Of a stretch of 64,000 bases of DNA, positions 57,436 to 64,000 are shown in pieces; the first letter of the stretch is position 1, and every line of letters begins with the position of its first letter. The position numbers and the translations under genes were made by a program. Under the pieces are notes generated by a model, which was given only the letters and a program-made list of their open reading frames with translations, did not search any database and was not told the DNA's origin. The stretch spans positions 2,728,001 through 2,792,000 of the forward strand of contig NZ_CP127295.1 in NCBI RefSeq assembly GCF_030285665.1, in the 5' to 3' direction. The stretch comes from Amycolatopsis mongoliensis (GTDB lineage Bacteria > Actinomycetota > Actinomycetes > Mycobacteriales > Pseudonocardiaceae).

Positions 57436-58095
57436 TCAAGCGGCGACGAGCTGCTTGACGTCGGCCTCGGCCTCGCGGGCCACCATCTCGCCGGCCGCCT
57501 TCGCGGACGCGCCGGCGACCAGCATGATCACCGCGAACGAGCCCGCGAAGAGGACCGTGCTCAGCCACACCATGGTCGAGACGGGCAGGGTGAAGGCGCC
57601 CACCACGCGGGCCGCGCTCTCCAGTACGAACCCGACACCCCAGATGTAGCTGCTGCGGCGGACGACGGTGGTGAACCGGTCGTTCTTCTGCAGGCGGTCC
57701 CAGGCGGCTTCGTGGTCGGCCTTGCCGTGGGTGAGGAACGGGCGCAGGGCCCTCGTCATGATCGGCTGCGCGGTGAAGGCGGAAATCAGGATGACGAGCC
57801 CGGTGGTCCCGCTGCCGATCGAGTCCTTGGCGATCATCATGCGGGCGTCCCCGGAGACGAAGGTCAGCACCATCCCGGCGACGTTGGTCACGAGGACGAC
57901 GAGCGCGAGCCCGTTGATCGTGCGGTTCCTGGCGAACTGGAAGAGCGTCCGGGCCAGCGGGAAGACCCCGGCGAGGGCGAGCGCGGTGAAGTCGCTCGCG
58001 CCGAGCGAGTGGAGTCCGTAGTAGACGCCGAGCGGGACGGCGATCTCGATGCCGAGGGTCTTGAGCAGAGAGGCGGGTGCGCTGTCGTTCGTCAT
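57436..58095 (-). CDS. VC0807-family membrane protein
   Basis: 219 residues with five to six membrane helices; PLGVYYGLHSLGASDFTALALAGVFPLARTLFQF is the family start. Role unknown. It ends 33 nt before the GntR gene on the same strand and could read into that operon. Confidence 0.8.
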   Translation of the reverse strand: MTNDSAPASLLKTLGIEIAVPLGVYYGLHSLGASDFTALALAGVFPLARTLFQFARNRTINGLALVVLVTNVAGMVLTFVSGDARMMIAKDSIGSGTTGLVILISAFTAQPIMTRALRPFLTHGKADHEAAWDRLQKNDRFTTVVRRSSYIWGVGFVLESAARVVGAFTLPVSTMVWLSTVLFAGSFAVIMLVAGASAKAAGEMVAREAEADVKQLVAA

Positions 58096-58154
58096 GCGAA
58101 AAGCTTGTCGCGGCGCGGGGTCCGGCAAGGATGCGATCCGCCACGACTCGGCCC

Positions 58155-58166
58155 TGACAAGTGTCA
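58155..58166. promoter_or_regulatory. TGACA-N2-TGTCA operator-like palindrome
   Basis: TGACAAGTGTCA in the 109-nt gap between two divergent membrane-protein genes. The form suits a NarL/FixJ response regulator such as actinobacterial DesR-type proteins; no such regulator gene is in the window. Confidence 0.4.
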
Positions 58167-58204
58167 CGGGCTCACATCGCGCGCGGCCACGTCGTCGGAT
58201 CGTC

Positions 58205-58606
58205 ATGGCAACCTTCTTGCGCATCACGATCGGCCTGCAGACCCTGGCCGTGTTCCTCGCGCCGGTCACCGCCGGCCTGCTGCTGACCACCCCGAGCGGC
58301 AAGGCCCTGCACAGCGCTTCGGCGTACACGGTGTTCGCGGTGGCGGTGGTGCACGTGCTGGCCACGGTCCTGGTGTGGCGGCCGGGCGGCGGATCACCCA
58401 GGCCGATCCGCTACGCGGTCGTGTTCTCGGCGATCACGCTGGCGCAGGTGGCGCTGGGCATCGCGCATGTGAAAACCGTGCACATCCCGCTGGGCGTCCT
58501 GATGTTCGGGTTCAGCCTGCTGCAGCTCAGCCGCCCGAGTGCATGTCTTCCGCCTCGGGGACGCAGTCGTCGTCCGGGTCGTCCAGCCAGCCGTGCGGCA
58601 GCGTGA
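58205..58606 (+). CDS. Small four-helix membrane protein with run-on C-terminus
   Basis: 133 residues from ATG 58205: four membrane helices (IGLQTLAVFLAPVTAGLLL, then TVFAVAVVHVLATVLVW, AVVFSAITLAQVALGIA and IPLGVLMFGFSLLQLS). The last 25 residues are basic and lie entirely inside the opposing dus gene (80-nt overlap), so the ancestral stop was probably near 58540. Function unknown. Confidence 0.65.
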   Translation: MATFLRITIGLQTLAVFLAPVTAGLLLTTPSGKALHSASAYTVFAVAVVHVLATVLVWRPGGGSPRPIRYAVVFSAITLAQVALGIAHVKTVHIPLGVLMFGFSLLQLSRPSACLPPRGRSRRPGRPASRAAA

Positions 58607-59666
58607 CCTTGCCCGGCGAGCCCTGGCGGCCGCGGGGGCCGTCGGCGTTGGCGGGGAACGGTGCGTCGTGGTCGAGGCGGCCGATGAGGTCGTCGAGCTC
58701 GGTCAGGCCGGACACCATCGCGAAGCCGCGGCGCAGCTCGGAGCCGACCGGGAAGTTCATGAAGTACCAGGCCATGTGCTTGCGCAGGTCGCGCAGGGCC
58801 TTGGTCTCGCCGTCGTGCTGGATGAGCAGCTCGGCGTGGCGGCGCAGGACGCGCGCCACCTCGCCGAGATTCGGCGGAGTCGGCAGCGGACGGCCCGCGA
58901 AGGCGGCTTCGAGCTCGCCGAACAGCCACGGGCGGCCGAGGCAGCCGCGGCCGACGACGACGCCGTCGCAGCCCGTCTCGTCGACCATGCGCAGGGCGTC
59001 GGCGGCGGAGAAGATGTCGCCGTTGCCGAGGACCGGGATGCTGGTGACGGCTTCCTTGAGGGCGGCGATCTTGGTCCAGTCGGCCTGGCCGGAGTAGCGC
59101 TGTGCGGCGGTACGGGCGTGCAGGCTGACGGCGGCCGCTCCCTCGGCCTCGGCGATGCGGCCGGCGTCGAGGTACGTGCGGTGGTCGTCGTCGATGCCGA
59201 TGCGGAACTTGACCGTGAACGGCACGTCACCCGCGGCCTTGGCGGACTCCCGGACGATCGCTTCGAACAGCTTCCGCTTGTACGGCAGCGCCGCCCCGCC
59301 ACCCTTGCGCGTCACCTTCGCGACCGGGCAGCCGAAGTTGGAGTCGATGTGGTCGGCCAGCCCCTCGCCGACGATGATCCGGACGGCTTCGGCCATGGTC
59401 TTCGGGTCGACGCCGTAGAGCTGCATGGACCGGGGCTTTTCGTCCGCCCCGAAGGTCATCATGTGCATGGTCCCGGGGTGCCGTTCGACGACGGCCCGCG
59501 CGGTGATCATTTCGCAGACGTAGATGCCGGCGCCGTACTCGGCGCACAGCTGCCGGAAGGCGACGTTGGTGATGCCGGCCATCGGAGCGAGCACCACTGG
59601 GGGATCGACCTCGTACGGGCCGATCTTCAGGGCGGGCTTGCTCAGGGTGGCGGTCACGTCCTCCAT
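58527..59666 (-). CDS. dusB: tRNA-dihydrouridine synthase (DusB-type)
   Basis: 379 residues, TIM-barrel FMN enzyme: PPVVLAPMAGITNVAFRQL, IDSNFGCPVAKVTRKGGGA (active Cys), VKFRIGIDDDHRTYLD and VLGNGDIFSAADALRM. Reduces uridine in tRNA D-loops. A GTG three codons in is another possible start. Confidence 0.94.
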   Translation of the reverse strand: MEDVTATLSKPALKIGPYEVDPPVVLAPMAGITNVAFRQLCAEYGAGIYVCEMITARAVVERHPGTMHMMTFGADEKPRSMQLYGVDPKTMAEAVRIIVGEGLADHIDSNFGCPVAKVTRKGGGAALPYKRKLFEAIVRESAKAAGDVPFTVKFRIGIDDDHRTYLDAGRIAEAEGAAAVSLHARTAAQRYSGQADWTKIAALKEAVTSIPVLGNGDIFSAADALRMVDETGCDGVVVGRGCLGRPWLFGELEAAFAGRPLPTPPNLGEVARVLRRHAELLIQHDGETKALRDLRKHMAWYFMNFPVGSELRRGFAMVSGLTELDDLIGRLDHDAPFPANADGPRGRQGSPGKVTLPHGWLDDPDDDCVPEAEDMHSGG

Positions 59667-59703
59667 TGTCGCTTGTGGTGTCGATCACGTCGACCAGGGG
59701 CGG

Positions 59704-60096
59704 TCAAGCGACGAGGTCGTCCCAGCGGACCACGACCGCCGCGGCCAGGAGGCCGGCGGCGATGATCTTGAGGAGGACCAGCCCGGTGCTCACCCCGGTC
59801 AGCGACGTGAAGTCCAGCAGCACGCTCGCCACGAACGCCGCCGCGAGCACCTTCGCGCCCCATCGGCGCCGGAAGCCGAGCGCGACGACGGCCACCAGCT
59901 GGACCGCCGTCGCGAACACCGAGAGCACGAACCACGGCGACGGCTCGCCGTCGTGGGCGAGCTCGTCCGCCAGGACCCGGGTCGCGGCGATCAGGAGGAC
60001 CAGCGTGCCCAGGCCGAAGACGACCAGCATCACCGGCAGGAAGATCCGGCCGGCGCCGGCGGGCGTGGCGCGTTCGGGGACGCGGCGACGGGGCAC
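59704..60096 (-). CDS. Small membrane protein (130 aa)
   Basis: 130 residues from GTG 60096 with GGAGG 6 nt upstream. Four membrane helices (ILPVMLVVFGLGTLVLLIA type at 22-40, then three more). No family recognised. Starts divergently from the Gfo/Idh gene. Confidence 0.7.
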   Translation of the reverse strand: MPRRRVPERATPAGAGRIFLPVMLVVFGLGTLVLLIAATRVLADELAHDGEPSPWFVLSVFATAVQLVAVVALGFRRRWGAKVLAAAFVASVLLDFTSLTGVSTGLVLLKIIAAGLLAAAVVVRWDDLVA

Positions 60097-60178
60097 GGCG
60101 AGCCTCCGCTCGACTCGGGAATCTCCACCGTGCCCGACCGGGCGGTGCACATCCACCGTGCTTTTGCCGGCAGGCCCG

Positions 60179-60184
60179 TAGGGT
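60179..60184 (+). promoter_or_regulatory. Leaderless -10 of the second Gfo/Idh gene
   Basis: TAGGGT, 6 nt before ATG 60191. Confidence 0.55.
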
Positions 60185-60190
60185 TCCGCC

Positions 60191-61153
60191 ATGACCGACA
60201 AGCCCCTGCGCTGGGGAATCATGGGGACCGGCGGCATCGCCGGCGCCTTCGCGGAAGACCTGAAGCTGACCGGCTCCGGCGTCGTCGCCGCGGTCGGGTC
60301 GCGCACCCCCGAAAGTGCCGGCGCTTTCGCCGAGCAGCGCGGCATCCCGGCCCGGCACGGCAGCTACGAAGCCCTCGCGAACGACCCGGACGTCGACATC
60401 GTCTACGTCGCCACCCCGCATCCCCTGCACCACGGCAACGCGCGGGTCGCGCTCGAGGCAGGCAAGCCCGTGCTGGTCGAGAAGCCGTTCACGATGAACG
60501 CCGCGGAGGCCCGCGACCTCGTCGCGCTCGCGAAGGACCGGAACCTCTTCCTCATGGAAGCGATGTGGACGCGCTTCCTGCCGCACATCCGGCACATCCG
60601 CGAGCTGCTGCCGAGCCTCGGCGACGTCGTCACCGTCACCGCCGACCACGGGCAGTGGTTCGCCGAGGACCCCGCCTTCCGGCTGTTCGCCCCCGAACTC
60701 GGCGGTGGCGCCCTGCTCGACCTGGGGATCTACCCGGTTTCGTTCGCGTCGATGGTTCTCGGCGCGCCCGACCACGTCGCCGCGATGGCGACCCCCGCGT
60801 TCACCGGCGTCGACGCGCAGACGTCCATGCTGTTCGGCTACGCGAGCGGGGCGCAGGCCGTGCTGAGCTGCACGTTGAGTGCCGTTTCGCCCACCACGGC
60901 GTCGATCGTCGGCACGGACGCGCGCATCGAGATCGAGGGGCCGTTCTACGCTCCCGCGTCCTTCACGCTCGTCCCGCGCGCGGGCGAGCGGATCCGCTAC
61001 GAGTACGTCGACGAGGGCCGTGGCCTGCGGCACCAGGCCGACGAAGTGGCCCGGCTGCTGGCCGCCGGCGAGACCGAGAGCGCGCTCATGCCGCTCGGCG
61101 AAACCGTTTCGATCATGGCGACCATGGACGAGGTACTCAAGGCGGTTGAGTAG
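60191..61153 (+). CDS. Gfo/Idh/MocA oxidoreductase (dihydrodiol dehydrogenase-like)
   Basis: 320 residues. Rossmann loop GIMGTGGIAGAFAEDL, the EKP motif VLVEKPFTMNAAEA, then MEAMWTRFLPHI and GGGALLDLGIYPVSFA. The MWTRF/YPVS pattern is shared with dimeric dihydrodiol and glucose-fructose-type members. Substrate unknown; not closely similar to the copy at 24038. Confidence 0.88.
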   Translation: MTDKPLRWGIMGTGGIAGAFAEDLKLTGSGVVAAVGSRTPESAGAFAEQRGIPARHGSYEALANDPDVDIVYVATPHPLHHGNARVALEAGKPVLVEKPFTMNAAEARDLVALAKDRNLFLMEAMWTRFLPHIRHIRELLPSLGDVVTVTADHGQWFAEDPAFRLFAPELGGGALLDLGIYPVSFASMVLGAPDHVAAMATPAFTGVDAQTSMLFGYASGAQAVLSCTLSAVSPTTASIVGTDARIEIEGPFYAPASFTLVPRAGERIRYEYVDEGRGLRHQADEVARLLAAGETESALMPLGETVSIMATMDEVLKAVE

Positions 61154-61198
61154 TGCTACGGATCCGCCGGAGACCCCTTGTGGGTGACTCTGTCCGGT

Positions 61199-62995
61199 AT
61201 GACCACCGATGCGGATGTGCTCCTCCGGCTCGCCGGCGAGATCGACGACCTGGGGCGTCGTCTCGCCGTGGTGGGCGCCGAACTGCGGACCGTCCAGGCC
61301 GGGCAGCCGAAGCCGGCTGAACAGCCACGACCCCAGCCGCAGCAAGCCCAGCAGCAGCCCTGGCCCCAGCCGCCACCGCAGCAGGTGCCGCCGCCGTGGC
61401 CGCAGAACCCGTGGCAGCCGCCCCGGCAGCAGTACGTCCCGCCGCCGTCGCCCTACCTGCCTGCCCCGTCGCGTCCGACGCTGGGCGAAAAGCTCGGCAA
61501 GGAGGGCGCGGGCAGCCGCGTCCTGGCGTGGGTCGGTGGTGCCGTGACGCTGCTCGGCGTCGTCCTGCTGCTCGTGCTGGCCGTCCAGCGGGGCTGGCTC
61601 GGGCCGCTGCCGCGCGTGCTCGTCGGCGCCGCCTTCGGGCTCGCGCTGACCGGCGCCGGTGTCTGGTTGCACCGCAAGCCCGCCGGCCGCACCGGGGCGT
61701 TCGCGCTCGCCTGGACCGGCATCGCGACGCTGTACTTGGACGCCGTCGCCGCGACGTCGCTGTACGACTTCCTGCCGGTGCTCGCCGGGCTCGCCGCGGG
61801 CCTGGCGATCGCCGTCGGCGGGCTGCTCGTGGCCCTGCGCTGGGAATCGCAGCTGCTGGCTGCCGTCGTCGTCGTCGGCTGCGCGGTGTGCGCGCCGATG
61901 ATCACCCGTGGGTTCGCCCCCGAGCTCGTCACCTTCCTGCTGATGGTCCAGCTGGCGACGGCGCCGGTCCAGCTGCGCCGCGACTGGTCGTCGCTGACGC
62001 TCGCCGCCGGGGTGCCGACGCTGTTCGCCTCCGTCATCAGCACCGCGGCCGGGCACGGTGGCTGGCAGAACACGGCCGCGGCGCTCGGCGCGGGGGTCGT
62101 CGGCATCGCCCTCGCGCTGATCGTGCTGCGCCGCCGCGAAAACGACCCCGCCGCGCTGTCCGTGCTGGCGACGGCGGTCGTGCCGGCGCTGGTCGCCGCG
62201 CTGCTCCTGCCGAAGGCCCAGGCCGTGCCCGTCGCGGCCGGCGCCGCGGTGGTCCTCCTGGGTGTCTGGACGGCCCGCCGCTGGTGGCCGGGGCTCGCCG
62301 GGCACCTGGCCGGGCTCGCCGGGCTGCTGGCGATCCTGCAGGCGACGGTCACGCAGTTCGACGGCCCGGCCCGCGCCGCGGTGCTGCTCGGCGAGGCGCT
62401 GCTGCTCGTCGTGGCCGCGGTGGGCGGACGCACCAGGTTCGCGCTGGGGGCCGCGCTCGGCTTCGCGACGATCGGTGGCCTGGTCGGTGTGTTCTTCGAC
62501 GTCACGCCCGCTTTGCTGCTGGTGGACCGGATCCGGCCGGCGAGCGACGTCGCCGGCGCGCTCGCGGTCGCGCTGCTGCTCCTCGCGGTTTCGGTCGCGC
62601 TGCCGTGGGCGGCGGTGCGGCTGGCGGTCTTCCGCGGGCCGGCCGACGACCTGCCGATCTGGCTCGTCGCCGGGGTTTCCGCGCTGTACGGCGCCGCCGG
62701 GGTGGTGCTGTGCGGGGCGCTCCTGGCCGTTCCCGGCCGCACCGGGTTCCTGCTGGGCCACGCGCTGATCACGGTGTCCTGGACGGTCGTCGCGCTCGTG
62801 CTGCTGCTGCGCGGCATCGACGTCGTCGCGCTGCGCGTGATCGGGCTGGTCCTGGTCGGCGCGGCGGTGCTCAAGCTGGTGCTGTTCGACCTGTCGGCGC
62901 TGGACGGCCTGGCGCGGGTCGGCGCGTTCCTCGGCGCGGGGCTGGTGCTGCTCGCGGCCGGGACGCGGTACGCGCGCCGAGTCGCCTCGCACTAG
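61199..62995 (+). CDS. DUF2339 polytopic membrane protein
   Basis: 598 residues from ATG 61199. An N-terminal helix (LRLAGEIDDLGRRLAVVGAE), a Q/P-rich stretch (about 40-90), then about 15 membrane helices covering the rest. DUF2339 proteins are widespread with unknown role. Confidence 0.8.
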   Translation: MTTDADVLLRLAGEIDDLGRRLAVVGAELRTVQAGQPKPAEQPRPQPQQAQQQPWPQPPPQQVPPPWPQNPWQPPRQQYVPPPSPYLPAPSRPTLGEKLGKEGAGSRVLAWVGGAVTLLGVVLLLVLAVQRGWLGPLPRVLVGAAFGLALTGAGVWLHRKPAGRTGAFALAWTGIATLYLDAVAATSLYDFLPVLAGLAAGLAIAVGGLLVALRWESQLLAAVVVVGCAVCAPMITRGFAPELVTFLLMVQLATAPVQLRRDWSSLTLAAGVPTLFASVISTAAGHGGWQNTAAALGAGVVGIALALIVLRRRENDPAALSVLATAVVPALVAALLLPKAQAVPVAAGAAVVLLGVWTARRWWPGLAGHLAGLAGLLAILQATVTQFDGPARAAVLLGEALLLVVAAVGGRTRFALGAALGFATIGGLVGVFFDVTPALLLVDRIRPASDVAGALAVALLLLAVSVALPWAAVRLAVFRGPADDLPIWLVAGVSALYGAAGVVLCGALLAVPGRTGFLLGHALITVSWTVVALVLLLRGIDVVALRVIGLVLVGAAVLKLVLFDLSALDGLARVGAFLGAGLVLLAAGTRYARRVASH

Positions 62996-63006
62996 CGCGG
63001 GAAGAA

Positions 63007-63029
63007 TTGTCGGTGCCTCGTGGTTACCT
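63007..63029 (+). promoter_or_regulatory. Degenerate PafBC-type promoter
   Basis: TTGTCGGTG (63007-63015) is exact, but after N8 the -10 is TTACCT rather than TANNNT. Lies 35 nt before the oxidoreductase ATG, which has its own AGGGGG ribosome site. Confidence 0.35.
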
Positions 63030-63063
63030 GGGTCACAAGCCCGACGACCAGGGGGTAGTACCG

Positions 63064-63456
63064 ATGGCAGAACCGAAACTCGCCGACCGCGCCGCGGAGA
63101 AGATCGGCTGGCTGACCACCGTCACGCCGAAGGGGCGGCCCGCGCCGCGGCCGGTGTGGTTCGTGCTCGAGGGCGACGACATCGTGATGTTCAGCAAGCC
63201 GGACACCGCGAAGCTCCGGCACCTCGCGGCCAACCCCGAGGTGAGTTTCCACCTCAACGGCAACGAAAGCGGCGGCGCGATCCTCGTCGTCAACGGGAAG
63301 GCGCACGTCGAGGAAGGCGCGGCGTCCGAAGCGCCGGGGTACCTCGACAAGTACGGCCCGTCCTACGGCGCCATCGGGTTCGAGACGCCGGATGCCTTCG
63401 ACGCCGAGTACTCCGTCCGCATCCGCGTGGTGCCCGACCGCACCTGGGGGTGGTGA
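63064..63456 (+). CDS. PPOX-family, F420-dependent-type oxidoreductase
   Basis: 130 residues, split beta-barrel. ADRAAEKIGWLTTVTPKGRPAPRPVWFVLEGDDIVMFS and KLRHLAANPEVSFHLNG are typical of the FDOR/TIGR03618-like class. Reduces a small substrate with F420 or FMN. Its stop lies 3 nt from the convergent GNAT stop. Confidence 0.85.
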   Translation: MAEPKLADRAAEKIGWLTTVTPKGRPAPRPVWFVLEGDDIVMFSKPDTAKLRHLAANPEVSFHLNGNESGGAILVVNGKAHVEEGAASEAPGYLDKYGPSYGAIGFETPDAFDAEYSVRIRVVPDRTWGW

Positions 63457-63459
63457 GGA

Positions 63460-64000
63460 TCAGTCCACAGTAGACAATTCGACCCGCATGACCACGCGTC
63501 GCGGGGTGGGGTGGCCGACCTCCTCGAAACCCGCGTCGGCGAACACCTGGCGGGCGCCGACGTGCAGCTCGCCCCAGGTGATCTCCTTGCCCGGCCGGGT
63601 GATCATCGGATAGGCCTCGAGCGCGCGGGCCCCGCGTTCGCGGGCGAAGCCGATCGTGGCGCGGGCGAGCGGGTAGGTGAGGCCTCGGCCGCGGAAGCCC
63701 TTGCGGACGGCGAAGCACGTCACCGCCCAGACGCTGTCGTCGTCCTTGTCCTCGGTACGGCCGGTCCACGGGACGCGCGAGCCGCGCAGCTTGGGGTAGG
63801 CCGTCCGCGGTTCGACGGCGACCCAGCCGGCCGGCTCGCCGTCGACGTAGGCCACGAGCCCGCTCGTGGCGGCGCCCGGCTCACCGCAGGCGGTCTGGGT
63901 CCGCAGCATGGCGGTGCGCTGCTCCTGTGTGGAGTCGCGCCAGATCCAGCCGGGGGCCTTGAACCGCTGGCACTGGCAGCGGCCGGGGTAGTCGGCCGTC
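63460..64000 (-). CDS. GNAT acetyltransferase, 5' end outside window
   Basis: Open to the right edge. Before the first internal ATG (63909) the frame reads DYPGRCQCQRFKAPGWIWRD, conserved coding sequence, so the gene begins beyond 64000. The acetyl-CoA loop is CFAVRKGFRGRGLTYPLARA. C-terminus ends LSTVD, encoded by a near-match to the GTCCACTNNGGAC word. Substrate unknown. Confidence 0.85.
   Translation of the reverse strand, partial: TADYPGRCQCQRFKAPGWIWRDSTQEQRTAMLRTQTACGEPGAATSGLVAYVDGEPAGWVAVEPRTAYPKLRGSRVPWTGRTEDKDDDSVWAVTCFAVRKGFRGRGLTYPLARATIGFARERGARALEAYPMITRPGKEITWGELHVGARQVFADAGFEEVGHPTPRRVVMRVELSTVD

Noticed and set aside
59654..62992. A 1,112-codon open frame on the minus strand
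   Set aside because: Antisense to the DUF2339 and Gfo/Idh genes, with low-complexity Q/R/D composition and no domain.

Overview
The window looks like chromosomal core DNA of a very GC-rich actinomycete. Mycothiol synthase, GlnR, an F420-type oxidoreductase, DUF397/WhiJ-type regulators, an RsiG-type anti-sigma factor, PafBC-type promoters and many leaderless genes all point to Actinobacteria. Gene content fits the family Pseudonocardiaceae (Amycolatopsis-like); that assignment is inference. Much of the gene order follows the purQ-to-phoY2 stretch of Mycobacterium tuberculosis (roughly Rv0788-Rv0821c): purSQ, purL, a sterol-carrier-like gene, purF, purM, DUF3073, ygfZ, pabC, the FABP protein, sseC, a cysA-type sulfurtransferase, thiX-like thioredoxin, DUF2993, glnR, mshD, pst and phoU. 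I saw no rRNA, tRNA, CRISPR array, insertion sequence or prophage.

Layout. 0-10 kb: the end of an aldehyde dehydrogenase facing a GMC oxidoreductase, then purS-purQ, a two-gene heterodimeric ABC exporter and purL. 10-15 kb: two tandem pentapeptide-like membrane proteins, a Q/P-rich membrane protein and two tandem secreted GH25 muramidases. 15-19 kb: an SseB-like gene, a sterol-carrier-like gene, and a regulatory module (DUF574 methyltransferase, XRE/DUF5753 regulator, DUF397 protein, 101-residue protein). 19-24 kb: purF, purM, arfB, a GNAT protein, a VanZ-like protein. 24-30 kb: a Gfo/Idh oxidoreductase, a complete ECF-type vitamin transporter operon, a 3-hydroxyacyl-CoA dehydrogenase, DUF3073. 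30-38 kb: rsiG-asparaginase, ygfZ/pabC on back-to-back leaderless promoters, pxpB-pxpC, FABP and a 32-residue membrane protein. 38-48 kb: a sulfur operon with a cysteine-containing leader peptide, glnR-mshD, and the PHO-box-controlled pstSCAB and phoU. 48-58 kb: an LCP cell-wall ligase, a diguanylate cyclase, idi, an epoxide-hydrolase-like enzyme, and a four-gene operon (GntR regulator, ADP-ribosylglycohydrolase, NCS1 permease, cysteine hydrolase) that resembles E. coli yegTUVW in composition. 58-64 kb: dus, membrane proteins, a second Gfo/Idh protein, a DUF2339 protein, an F420-type oxidoreductase and the end of a GNAT gene.

How the genes work together. The pur genes encode the middle of de novo IMP synthesis in separate transcription units. 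The pst/phoU/PHO-box set is the phosphate uptake and signalling system next to the nitrogen regulator GlnR. The sulfurtransferase/DUF4395/SseC/thioredoxin set and mshD form a sulfur and thiol block. rsiG and a GGDEF cyclase give both an output and a possible source of c-di-GMP.

Most interesting signals: (i) a complete PafBC-type promoter between two convergent genes, followed about 110 nt later by a 21-bp perfect hairpin, suggesting an unannotated DNA-damage-controlled small RNA; (ii) an ABC exporter pair whose two ATPase halves have lost complementary motifs; (iii) the yegTUVW-like operon with its own palindromic operator; (iv) a set of about 20-bp intergenic palindromes, one with three mutually exclusive arms; (v) the word GTCCACTNNGGAC, which recurs even where it forces rare codons; (vi) a leaderless cysteine leader peptide and a 32-residue leaderless membrane protein.
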